This document shows, piece after piece, positions 17,375 through 25,429 of a DNA stretch of 64,000 nt. The number at the start of each line of letters is the position of its first letter. Positions within the stretch are counted from its first letter, which is position 1. This DNA comes from DASXHY01 sp035552155 (GTDB lineage Bacteria > Verrucomicrobiota > Verrucomicrobiia > Limisphaerales > DASXHY01): positions 124,001 through 188,000 of the forward strand of contig DASZLX010000043.1 of the NCBI GenBank assembly GCA_035552155.1, written 5' to 3'. The notes beneath the pieces were generated by a model. It was given only the letters and a program-made list of their open reading frames with translations. It made no database searches and had not been told where the DNA came from. The position numbers and the translations under genes are program-made.

Positions 17375-18994
17375 CTATTTAGCCGCCATTTTCGCGGTGC
17401 GATGGAAGATGCGCCATTCAAAACCGTCCAGGTGAAGATCGGCTGCCTGGCTGTTGGTGGAATTCTGCACGCCGCTGATTTCGACCGGCGCAAAATCGTC
17501 CTCATTCTTCAAGTCCATCGTGCCCTGAGCGGGCCGGTTCGAGAGATTGATGGCCACGAGGAATTCGTCTTTGCCGTCGCTGCGCAAAAAGGTGATCAGC
17601 TGGTTTTCGTCCGAGTTGTGAATCCATTGCACGTTGTCCGTGCGAAACGCCGGGTATTGTTTGCGGAGATGAATCAGGGATTGATAGATGTCGCGAATTT
17701 GAGGGCGTCCTTTCGGCTCCCAGACGATGGGCACTTTCTCGAACAACGCGCCGCCGCCGGACGGAGTCCCGTCACCCACCTCCATGCCGTTGTAAATCAG
17801 CGGGACTCCATCCAGTGTAAAGATCAACGCCGACGCCGCGAGCGCGCCGGGAAGGCCGAAGCGCGCGACCGAACGGGCCTGGTCGTGGTTGTCGGACATA
17901 TCCAGGTGCAGTGCGCCTTGCGGATATCGTTTCAGCTCGTTTTGCCAGGTTTGTTCAATTTCAGAAGCGGGAGCGGATTTTTCCAGCACCTTTCTCAAGG
18001 TATTCATCAGCGGCCATTCGTAATCGATATCAAAGGCGTTGGTCAGGAGCTCCGGCTTGTCGGCTTCCGCGAGCATCATGATGTCCGGTTTGATTTTTGA
18101 GAGTGCGGCGCGCGCTTCCTCCCAGAAACTGGTCGGTACCATGGAGGCGGTGTCGCAACGGAAACCGTCGAGATCGAATTCCTTCACCCAGTATTCGAGC
18201 ATGGTGACGAGGTATTGGCGCAACTCCTGGTTTTTATAATTAAGCCCAGCCACGTCGGACCATTCAGGCAACGGCGGAACAATTTTCCCGCTGGCGTCGT
18301 GCTTGTAAAAATCCGGGTGCGCCATCAGCACGCTGTCCCACGCGGTGTGCAGGAGGACGACATCGATGATTACCTTCATCCCGCGTTTGTGAGCCTGGGA
18401 AACCAGCCGCTTGAGGTCCTCTTTGGTCCCGTAATCAGGATTGATTGCGTAATAGTCGCTCGCGGAATACGGGCTGCCGTAAGAGCCCTTGCGCTTGTCG
18501 ACGCCAATCGGGTGAATGGGCATCAACCAGAGGACGTTGACGCCGAGGTCGCTCAACTGGTCGAGCCGCGCGGTCACGCCATTGAAATCTCCCTGCGCCG
18601 AAAAATCGCGGGGGAATAGTTCATAGACGACGCCATCGTGCAACCATTTGGGTGTGGTGCGCGCGGCGCCGGGGGCCTGGGCATACGCGCCTTGAGACAG
18701 CAGTGCGAGACAGAGCAGCCAAAGTGGGAAAATCTTTCTTTTGGTAGGGACAGCGCGCTGCGCTGTCAGCGCCGCGTTCAGCGGCGCAAGCGTGAATGGC
18801 GCGTATTGGCCGCATGATTCCGTCCGCTGAACGCGGACGGGGACGCCGCAGCGCGGCATCCCTACCCAGCGATTTGTTGCCGACTTCTTCCAGCGCTGGA
18901 ACAATTTCTCCCTCTCCCCAAGGGAAAGGGCCGGGGTGAGGGGGAAGGCTGTTTCTGCCGGCCACACTTCTTTCATAAACGGAACATTCATCAC
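17375..18994 (-). CDS. GH13 alpha-amylase family enzyme with repeat-derived N-terminal extension
   Basis: An alpha-glucan-active GH13 enzyme. In the longest frame (539 aa) region I is DVVLLH (211-216), the nucleophile is D281 (GFRCDTA), the general acid is E310 (LAEAD) and region IV is DNHD (368-371); the protein ends in a beta-sandwich (FLVAINLSNRP). A good signal peptide (KRKIFPLWLLCLALLSQGAYAQA) begins only at residue 86. Residues about 16-84 are translation of two dispersed DNA repeats, and no ATG, GTG or TTG lies directly before KRKIF. Starts GTG 18994 and ATG 18991 overlap the upstream pseudopilin stop, suggesting coupling. The enzyme may start there with a long pre-sequence, or may have lost its native start. 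Confidence 0.85.
   Translation of the reverse strand: MMNVPFMKEVWPAETAFPLTPALSLGEREKLFQRWKKSATNRWVGMPRCGVPVRVQRTESCGQYAPFTLAPLNAALTAQRAVPTKRKIFPLWLLCLALLSQGAYAQAPGAARTTPKWLHDGVVYELFPRDFSAQGDFNGVTARLDQLSDLGVNVLWLMPIHPIGVDKRKGSYGSPYSASDYYAINPDYGTKEDLKRLVSQAHKRGMKVIIDVVLLHTAWDSVLMAHPDFYKHDASGKIVPPLPEWSDVAGLNYKNQELRQYLVTMLEYWVKEFDLDGFRCDTASMVPTSFWEEARAALSKIKPDIMMLAEADKPELLTNAFDIDYEWPLMNTLRKVLEKSAPASEIEQTWQNELKRYPQGALHLDMSDNHDQARSVARFGLPGALAASALIFTLDGVPLIYNGMEVGDGTPSGGGALFEKVPIVWEPKGRPQIRDIYQSLIHLRKQYPAFRTDNVQWIHNSDENQLITFLRSDGKDEFLVAINLSNRPAQGTMDLKNEDDFAPVEISGVQNSTNSQAADLHLDGFEWRIFHRTAKMAAK
18743..18866. repeat. GGTAGGG...CCCTACC palindromic repeat inside the alpha-amylase frame
   Basis: A 124-bp element that opens with GGTAGGGACAGCGCGCTGCG and closes with the near-inverted GCAGCGCGGCATCCCTACC. 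Two inner palindromes carry GTTCAGCG and CGCTGAAC. It is read as residues about 43-84 of the amylase frame (VGMPRCGVPVRV to AQRAVP). Its ends match the family seen at 12872 and 40960. Confidence 0.8.
18905..18950. repeat. CCCTCTCCCC/GGGGTGAGGG dispersed repeat
   Basis: A short palindrome-like element (CCCTCTCCCCAAGGGAAAGG followed by GGGGTGAGGGGG) translated in the amylase frame as PLTPALSLGERE, residues 18-29. I recognise this peptide as a frequent artefact of a dispersed repeat in many bacterial genomes. Confidence 0.65.
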
Positions 18995-19794
18995 TGCGCG
19001 CTCATGCTGGTTCGCTGCTGCATCCAGGTGATGTCGTCAGGCGAATACTTTTCATTGTCAGGGCACGGAGCGAGACGCCTGACCGCGACTCTCGTGTTGG
19101 AATCCATCCACTTTTTGATTTCGGCGTGGCCATCGGCAAAAGAAAAGCCGCCGGCGCCATTGTGCGTGGAGGCGGGGACGTCGGTCCACTTGGCCGAGGT
19201 ATTCGGCTGCATGCGCACGGAAAAAAAGCCGTCATTGATGCTATCCGGGCATTCATCCAACAAAACCCACAGATTCGCTGTTCCCATAATGTTGACGTCG
19301 CTGGTCTTCAAAAATCTTTTCCAGCCGGGCGTTTGTCCGGAGATGTGGTTGGCGACATCATTGACATCGCCCACAAAACCATTCATCGAAGTGCTCCGGA
19401 CGCGCGGTCCGACCGCGCCCGGCACGACATCCGCCGGGCACTTGAAAATGCCCACGGTTTTGGCGGTGTAAGGGCCCAGTTCGGCGGAGGTCAGGAACAC
19501 GGTATTGGTGTTTTGCGGGTTCGGCTGGATGGAATTGTCCCAGCTCATGATTCCGGCGGCCCAGGCATTCAAGCTGGTGCCAGCGCCGGGATTTTCGGGA
19601 AATTTCTCCTGGTTGTCACTGGCATACATGATGACGGCCAGTTGTAATTGCTTGAGATTGTTGATGCACGCAATTCCCTGCGCCTTCAATTTGGCCTTGG
19701 CCAGTGCCGGGAGCAGCATGGCCGCGAGGATGGCAATGATGGCGATGACCACCAGCAGTTCGATCAGAGTGAATCCTTTGCGTCTGGGTTGCAT
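18991..19794 (-). CDS. DUF1559-type pseudopilin (prepilin N-terminal methylation domain)
   Basis: Type IV pilin-like protein of 267 aa. It starts MQPRRKG followed by FTLIELLVVIAIIAILAAML, so a prepilin peptidase would cut after Gly and methylate Phe. The body has the H-x-G-DUF marker FSFADGHAEIKKW near the C-terminus. An ATG at 19794 puts the cleavage site at residue 7, as expected; the longer frame would read back into the upstream pseudopilin gene. It lies 11 bp after the related gene at 19806-20657, and its stop overlaps the first start codons of the alpha-amylase gene. Such proteins are highly multiplied in Verrucomicrobiota and Planctomycetes and their function is unproven; a type II secretion or surface-filament role is likely. 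Confidence 0.88.
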   Translation of the reverse strand: MQPRRKGFTLIELLVVIAIIAILAAMLLPALAKAKLKAQGIACINNLKQLQLAVIMYASDNQEKFPENPGAGTSLNAWAAGIMSWDNSIQPNPQNTNTVFLTSAELGPYTAKTVGIFKCPADVVPGAVGPRVRSTSMNGFVGDVNDVANHISGQTPGWKRFLKTSDVNIMGTANLWVLLDECPDSINDGFFSVRMQPNTSAKWTDVPASTHNGAGGFSFADGHAEIKKWMDSNTRVAVRRLAPCPDNEKYSPDDITWMQQRTSMSAQ

Positions 19795-19805
19795 TTGCGG
19801 TCCAA

Positions 19806-20657
19806 TCAGTCTTGAGGCGTGTGCTGAGCCAGCCAGAGCATATCCTGGTCGGACACACTGCAACTCACCCGCTGCACGGTTCGATAGGTGACAGCTTGAT
19901 GGCCGGTCATGACGGCGTCCACCCATTTATGCATTTCTGCGTGGCCGTCGGCAAAGCTGATGCCGCACGAGCCGCCGTGCTGGTTGCCGGGCAATTCGAT
20001 GAATGCCGTCGTGCCGTAAGAAGATGTGTACATCAGGGCGTCATCGATACTGTCCGGATGTTCGTCCGCAATCACCCAGCAATCACTGGGGCCGGGGTTG
20101 CGGAAATCGGTGGTCTTTTTCGCCACATACCATTGCGTCCAGCCGAAGGGATTCGGGCTTTGGAATTTGGCGCCCTCGCCCACGGAAGCATCCATGACCA
20201 CGCTGCGCATGCGATGGTCCCATCCGAGGGCGGTTTGCGCCGGGCTTACATAATTTGCGGCCGGGCAGGCGAACACTTTGATGGCATTTCCCAAAATGCC
20301 TCCCAGCAACGAGTATCGGCTATCCACAAGGTAAGCGGTGTTGGTGTTGGCTTGCGAGGTTGTCCAATCGATTGTGCCCGTAATCCACGAGGGCATGCCG
20401 TTATAGAGAAACCCCGGCGGGTTATTATTGCGCAAATCACTGTTGATGGCCAGATGATCGGAATTGTCCCCCGCGTACATGGTCCAGGCGAGGGTCAATT
20501 GCCGTTTGTCGTTCATGCAGGAAACCGCCTGCGCGCGGGCTTTGGCTTTGCTCAGCGCGGGCAACAGCATGGCGGCGAGAATCGCAATGATGGCGATGAC
20601 TACGAGAAGTTCGATCAGCGTAAACCCGGTTCGTTGGGTTGTGGTATGGGTCGCCAT
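19806..20657 (-). CDS. DUF1559-type pseudopilin (prepilin N-terminal methylation domain)
   Basis: A 283-aa paralogue of the next gene. MATHTTTQRTG precedes the class III signal FTLIELLVVIAIIAILAAML. The globular part has ASCMNDKRQL-like (SCMNDKRQLTLAWTMYAGDN) and GISFADGHAEMHKW motifs. First gene of a probable three-gene unit: pseudopilin, pseudopilin, alpha-amylase. The coupling with a secreted GH13 enzyme hints that the pseudopilins help secrete it or assemble a surface structure that holds it; this is inference from gene order. Confidence 0.88.
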   Translation of the reverse strand: MATHTTTQRTGFTLIELLVVIAIIAILAAMLLPALSKAKARAQAVSCMNDKRQLTLAWTMYAGDNSDHLAINSDLRNNNPPGFLYNGMPSWITGTIDWTTSQANTNTAYLVDSRYSLLGGILGNAIKVFACPAANYVSPAQTALGWDHRMRSVVMDASVGEGAKFQSPNPFGWTQWYVAKKTTDFRNPGPSDCWVIADEHPDSIDDALMYTSSYGTTAFIELPGNQHGGSCGISFADGHAEMHKWVDAVMTGHQAVTYRTVQRVSCSVSDQDMLWLAQHTPQD

Positions 20658-20737
20658 GATGGTTCTCGATTTTTTGCGGTACTTTCAAATTCCATCCGCC
20701 GTGTTATAGGGCACGGCGGATGGATATTCGGGCTGGG

Positions 20738-22636
20738 CTAGGGCCTGACCAATCGGAAGAAGCTGCTTCCGGACGTCGGCCAGTTGGTGGTGGTCATCAG
20801 ACCGTTGGTCGTGACTGTGCCGCTCGTCAGGTTGGTGCCGTCGGTGCCGGCTACATCCTGCCAGGGTCCCGTCAGCAGATTCGCGGTTTGCAAATGCGCG
20901 CCGGGGCGGCCGAGCCACGACACCGGGACGTTGCCGCCGGATGCCCCGCCGACACTGAGATCTCCGCCATTGAGGGTTCCCAGAGCTTGATCAAGATTGG
21001 CCGGGGAGAAAGCCGGCTCATGATAAGGCTGGTTGGTGAAAACATCGGTCGGCAACACATAGGGATTCAAGGCAGTGGTGCGGATCACACGGAAATGATT
21101 GGCGCCGGTGCCGGCTTCATCCTCAATCGGGCCGCCGTTTATACCGCCGGGATCAATTCCGTATTGGTAAGTGATTCCCACCGGCGTGCCCGCCGGCATG
21201 ACAATGGTGTTGGTATAAATGGAAGAGGTTCCCACCCGCATCATTTGATAACCAGCCGGAGCGACGACTGGATTAACACCGCCGGACCAGGCATACCAGG
21301 TTTGGGGATACTGGCTGCCGCCGCCATTCGCAAACATGCCGTTCACATAAAGCGCGTCTGAATTCGGGTCAAACACGTGCCCATCCGTTCCCACCGCGCC
21401 GGTCATATCCACCGTGAAAAGAACGGGCGTGGCAACAGGCAGGTAGTCGCCCAGTCCCAAATCCAGGAATTTGACGGTGGGCAGGTTTGTGGTGATGGAA
21501 GTGGGGGTGACGGGCAGGCTAATGGTCCGGCGGGCACCGTCATTAAAGACCGAATCACCGGTGTAATCATAAACCCAGCCGCCGACGCCGGAGTTGGTGT
21601 AACGGTATTGAATAATCTCGCTGGCGCCTTCGGGCATTATCGTCGTGCCGCTAAACAAATTGGGATTCGGCGCGGACGGATTATTCGTCATGTTAACGCC
21701 GGTGGCCCAGTTGTTGAACGAGCCCCAGGCCGTGACGCTGTTCGGGACATAATTCGTGTCATATTTGACGACACCGCTCATATCCAGGTTCAGCGTGACA
21801 TTGGCCAGCGGAGCAAAGGGGAGGTCGCCGTAGCTCACGACTGGCAGCACCTGGTTCGTATTGTTGAACCAAAATCGATTGCCGGCGTCATCGGCATTGG
21901 GATACTGCGGGCTTTCCCACGCGCCCGAAGGATCTTCAACGGCTTTCCATTCCATCGCCGCGTTGGTCGCCGGCACTCCCGGCACCTGGGCGCCGCTGAG
22001 GATGGGAATCGTGACGGTATAGACGTTCGTGGTGAGGATGCCGCCGGAGTTGGTAACTACAATGGATGGATCGTTGGTCAGGTAACTGCCGTTATTGCTC
22101 CATCCGTTAAAGCTGCCGCGAGCGTCCAATTGATCGGTGGCCGGATTAAAATGGCCGAGTTGGATTTCCTCGGACATATCCATCTGAAACGTAACGTTGA
22201 TGACCGAACCCGCGCCCACGTCTCCGTAAAACGGCGTCGGCACAATCAGGCTGGCCCCGCTGGTCGCGGGCAGGCGGGCTGCGCGATTGTCATAGCTGGC
22301 GGTGCTTTCCGTGGTGCCATTGATGTTGAAACGATAATCGACGGTGCCGCCGTTGACATCGCTGGTGTCATTGGCTGTGTTCGTGTAAACGGTGCTGGTG
22401 CCTTGCTGCACCAATTGCAGTCCCGGGCCGGCCCAGCCGTTGAACGTGCCGAACACGTAGACCGAGTTGGTTCCCGTGCCGGCGGGCGGCGGCGGGTTGA
22501 AAGTTCCCACGGGCACATTGGCCATGTCCACGCTGAAAGTCAGGAGCGTCGAGGCCTGAGCGCTCACGGCTCCCATCACCCAAACAGAGAGTCCCGTTAA
22601 TGTCAGTACGAGGTGCTTCGTTAATTTTGTTTTCAT
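20738..22636 (-). CDS. Secreted protein with four E-set/CBM-like modules
   Basis: A 632-aa exported protein (signal peptide KHLVLTLTGLSVWVMGAVSAQA) without recognisable catalytic motifs. It consists of four similar beta-sandwich modules of 110-145 aa, each beginning with a V-F-x-V-D-M-like strand (LLTFSVDM, VTFQMDMS, LNLDMSG, LFTVDMTG) and carrying a segment such as VYVFGTFNGW, DARGSFNGW, VTAWGSFNNW or LYVNGMF. This resembles starch-binding E-set/CBM domains, for example CBM48-like or SusE/SusF-like modules. The last about 75 residues are the C-terminal module ending FFRLVRP. It lies 80 bp upstream of the pseudopilin-amylase unit on the same strand, so an alpha-glucan-binding role is plausible but not shown. 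Confidence 0.72.
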   Translation of the reverse strand: MKTKLTKHLVLTLTGLSVWVMGAVSAQASTLLTFSVDMANVPVGTFNPPPPAGTGTNSVYVFGTFNGWAGPGLQLVQQGTSTVYTNTANDTSDVNGGTVDYRFNINGTTESTASYDNRAARLPATSGASLIVPTPFYGDVGAGSVINVTFQMDMSEEIQLGHFNPATDQLDARGSFNGWSNNGSYLTNDPSIVVTNSGGILTTNVYTVTIPILSGAQVPGVPATNAAMEWKAVEDPSGAWESPQYPNADDAGNRFWFNNTNQVLPVVSYGDLPFAPLANVTLNLDMSGVVKYDTNYVPNSVTAWGSFNNWATGVNMTNNPSAPNPNLFSGTTIMPEGASEIIQYRYTNSGVGGWVYDYTGDSVFNDGARRTISLPVTPTSITTNLPTVKFLDLGLGDYLPVATPVLFTVDMTGAVGTDGHVFDPNSDALYVNGMFANGGGSQYPQTWYAWSGGVNPVVAPAGYQMMRVGTSSIYTNTIVMPAGTPVGITYQYGIDPGGINGGPIEDEAGTGANHFRVIRTTALNPYVLPTDVFTNQPYHEPAFSPANLDQALGTLNGGDLSVGGASGGNVPVSWLGRPGAHLQTANLLTGPWQDVAGTDGTNLTSGTVTTNGLMTTTNWPTSGSSFFRLVRP

Positions 22637-22929
22637 ATAGTCAATGGCGGCGGCCTGCTCCGTGAGCTGTCTGGGAACCGGGGGTTTTCACTTGATTTGC
22701 GGGGTTCATTTTAGGGTTGGTTTTCGGCGTGACGTCTACTCCGCCCGATCAGTCCTAACCTTCAGTGAACAATCGCGCGGTGTGTATGGTTGCATACGAT
22801 ATGAAGTTATCAGAAGGCCCGGATGAGCGGCATCGCATGTTTTGTTGGAGGTCTCGACCGGGGGAATTCACCGTCTGGCGGGGCAAACCGGATACTTTCC
22901 GGGCTGTTGAAAAAATCAGGGAACGGAAC
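22637..22929. other. Intergenic region with short palindrome
   Basis: 293 bp without a supported gene. It separates the start of the four-module protein from the stop of a TPR-SGNH gene on the same strand, so it should hold the promoter of the former. The only symmetry noticed is GTATG-GTTG-CATAC (22784-22797), of the same 4-nt-spaced style as the palindrome at 6311. Confidence 0.4.
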
Positions 22930-25242
22930 TTATTTGGGTGGGTTCACCGGACGCTGCTGCCGCTGCCAGCCTTGAACCCGGTTCAAATAATCCCGCGCCG
23001 CCTGATTTCCGGGATCCAAACGCAAGGTCGCTTCAAATTGTTCCAGCGCGTTATCGAATTGATTGAGCCGTGCGAACATCACGCCGAGATCCAGGTGCGC
23101 GAGGGCATTTTCCGGCTCGAACCGCACCGCTTCCGCGTAGGCATCCCGGGCCTCGGAGATTTGATTTGCCGCCACAAGTTCATCGCCCAATGCCAGCCAG
23201 ACCTTCACGACATTGGACTGAATCTTCAATGCTTCCCGGTAGCATTGAATCGCTTCATTGTGGCGCTGCAATTTTGAAAATGCTCTTCCTTCAATGGCGA
23301 GGTAAGCGGCGCTGGATGGGTCCAATTGTGCCGCGTGCTTGAAATTTTCAAGCGCCGCCTCAAACTTGCCTCGGCCAAAATAAACCAGTCCCAGTTCATA
23401 CCAGCCTTCGGCCAATTGAGGCCGCAGCGCGAGTGCGCTCCGCAGCGGCGCCTCCGCCTCGTCCCAGCGTCCCAGCGCGTTGAGCAGCCGGCCGGCCTGA
23501 TAAAATCCGTCGCAATAGTGCGGCAGCAATTCGCAATACGTTCGCCACTGAGCGACGGCCTGTGGCAAGTCGCCGGTGGATTCCAAATATTCCGCAAAAT
23601 TTTTGTGCACTAGAAAATCCGCGGGTGTGCGCTGAATCGCAGAAAGGTATGTCCCAACCGCTGCCTGCGCCGCCGCCGGAGTCAGGGAACGGCTCAACGC
23701 GGCTGCCTCCTCGCGCAGGGCTTGCAGTCGCTCGGCGTGGTTTAACTGGCCGTCAAAGGGCGGGCGGCCCAGACGACGGATCATTTCCAAGATCGCGGCG
23801 CAACGATTTGCTGCGGTGAAGCCCAGGCGGCTTTCGCACTCGGCCTGGCTGGCCCAATCGTTCGTGACGGCGCCCTGCAAAATCTCCGGCGGCAGCAGTT
23901 TTTCCATCTGCGCCGCCCAGACGCGGCCGAGACGGAAATTGCCATCGATATTGAAATGAACGTGTTCAAAAAACGTCTCCTGCCCGCAAATTCCGTTGGT
24001 TGTTTCCGTTGCGAGCGCCGCCGCCGCGTCGAAGAAAACCATATTCTTGCCGGCGAATTTTTGGCCGACGGCGGCGATGGCTCTGTTGATGCGCGAATCC
24101 GCGCGGAAGGGCAGGGCGTCGTCATCGCAGGCCTGCTGAAAGTGCTCGCGCGCCAGCGTTTTGTTTCCCATTTGCTCCAGGCATTCCGCCCAGCGGAACT
24201 GCAATTCTGCGAATTGGGGGTCCACTCTCGCCGCTTCCTCGAATTTTTGGACTGCGCCGGCAAAGTCCTTTTGTTCCTGAATGCGGCATGCTTCGGCAAA
24301 AGAGCTTTCAAACTTTGCGGCGTCGGCGGCCGTGAGAGTGTTATTGGTGCCCGAGGCAAAGGGCGGACAATCTTCGAGATTCACCGACACCGTGTTCAGC
24401 AAAATTTTTGCTCCGCCGCCCACGCCGGCGCGCATGATGTCGTCGAGGTTGCGCTCGAAATTCCGATAGACGACCTGCTTGCGCGGGTCGTCGGGAGGAA
24501 GTTGGTTGCCGGCGAACATATTCATTCCGCCCCAGGAGGCATTCGCGTCGGGCTTGGCGAAGCGGCCCGCCGCCTCGAGAAGCAGTTGGCCCAAGCGCAG
24601 ATTTTTGAGAGCCAGATTCAGGCGCACCAATCCCATCGGCGGCGCTTTGGCGCCAAAAACCGTGGCCGCGCCGAACGGCCCGACCATCTCGTTGTTGCCC
24701 ATGTAAATGATCCACAAATCGTCATCCGCGCGGGCGCAATCGCGGGCGATGGGAAGAATGACATGCGAATCAATCGCCGTGATGCCGAGATTGATGACCT
24801 CGAAATGCGCGTGGGGAAAGCGCTCGTCCAGCAGCGCTTCCAGATAACGCGAAGCGGCGCAGGCCGGCTCCGGTTCGCCGCGCGCGGCGGATTCGCCCAG
24901 TATGAAAATGCGAAAAGTATTCGGCGGTTTCTTCGCTTCGAACATGAACGGACCCGGCCAGCGTATGAGTTGGCGGGGGAAAAATCTCCGGCCAAAATCC
25001 TCATTGTTCACGAGGTAATCCTGCCCGCCGACACGGATTTTTTCAAAGAACCCCGTGGAATAACCGTAACCGGCCAGCCGCAAAATCAATTCCAGTCCGG
25101 CCAGCAATATGAGCGGCACAGCCACAAGCGCGAAGAATCGGAAAAGCCATTTGTGGCGGGCGGGCAGGGGACTGGACGGCTCAGGCGCGGCGGCTTTCCG
25201 TGAGCCGGCTTTTTTCTTCGGTTTATTGGGACGCGCGCTCAA
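22930..25242 (-). CDS. Membrane-anchored SGNH hydrolase-like protein with C-terminal TPR repeats
   Basis: 770 aa. A basic N-terminus (PNKPKKKAGSRK) precedes a single helix (WLFRFFALVAVPLILLAGLELIL, 32-54), so the bulk is probably outside the inner membrane. The SGNH-like domain has block I ILGESAA with S118, block III MGNNE (181-185) and a block V-like HVHFN near 429. A TPR pair (about 325-370) is embedded within it and a TPR array fills 520-760 (AHLDLGVMFARLNQFDNALEQ). SGNH enzymes of this type act as O-acetyl esterases or transferases on envelope glycans; the actual reaction is unknown. It is strongly similar to the protein at 25430-27724 and separated from it only by a 49-aa gene. Confidence 0.8.
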   Translation of the reverse strand: MSARPNKPKKKAGSRKAAAPEPSSPLPARHKWLFRFFALVAVPLILLAGLELILRLAGYGYSTGFFEKIRVGGQDYLVNNEDFGRRFFPRQLIRWPGPFMFEAKKPPNTFRIFILGESAARGEPEPACAASRYLEALLDERFPHAHFEVINLGITAIDSHVILPIARDCARADDDLWIIYMGNNEMVGPFGAATVFGAKAPPMGLVRLNLALKNLRLGQLLLEAAGRFAKPDANASWGGMNMFAGNQLPPDDPRKQVVYRNFERNLDDIMRAGVGGGAKILLNTVSVNLEDCPPFASGTNNTLTAADAAKFESSFAEACRIQEQKDFAGAVQKFEEAARVDPQFAELQFRWAECLEQMGNKTLAREHFQQACDDDALPFRADSRINRAIAAVGQKFAGKNMVFFDAAAALATETTNGICGQETFFEHVHFNIDGNFRLGRVWAAQMEKLLPPEILQGAVTNDWASQAECESRLGFTAANRCAAILEMIRRLGRPPFDGQLNHAERLQALREEAAALSRSLTPAAAQAAVGTYLSAIQRTPADFLVHKNFAEYLESTGDLPQAVAQWRTYCELLPHYCDGFYQAGRLLNALGRWDEAEAPLRSALALRPQLAEGWYELGLVYFGRGKFEAALENFKHAAQLDPSSAAYLAIEGRAFSKLQRHNEAIQCYREALKIQSNVVKVWLALGDELVAANQISEARDAYAEAVRFEPENALAHLDLGVMFARLNQFDNALEQFEATLRLDPGNQAARDYLNRVQGWQRQQRPVNPPK

Positions 25243-25267
25243 ATTGTCTTGTTAGAACAGAGCCCGC

Positions 25268-25417
25268 CTAATGCGGATACAACGCCCACGAAATACCGGA
25301 CCCGGCGGTAAAAATCAGGATGATGCCGAGCAGCACGAGCAGGCTGATGAGCGGGATGAGCCACCACTTTTTCTCGCGGCGGCAGAATCTCAGGAATTCT
25401 TTGAGTAATGACCACAT
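25268..25417 (-). CDS. DUF5989-type small membrane protein
   Basis: A 49-aa protein: MWSLLKEFLRFCRREKKWW, then a hydrophobic helix (LIPLISLLVLLGIILIFTAG), ending WALYPH. The pattern of an N-terminal LL-EF-x-F, a basic RREKKWW stretch, one helix with P-L-I and a terminal aromatic segment matches what I know of DUF5989 proteins. These commonly sit beside SGNH hydrolases and carbamoyltransferases in surface-glycan loci. Start ATG 25417 lies 12 bp after the stop of one TPR-SGNH gene, and its stop lies 25 bp before the start of the other. It is probably a small partner of these two proteins. Confidence 0.82.
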   Translation of the reverse strand: MWSLLKEFLRFCRREKKWWLIPLISLLVLLGIILIFTAGSGISWALYPH

Positions 25418-25429
25418 AAGGTGAACGGT

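Noticed and set aside
21377..22600. 407-aa plus-strand ORF opposite the four-module protein
   Set aside because: Composition (Arg, Gly, His rich) is that of an antisense frame; the minus-strand protein has a signal peptide and repeated modules.
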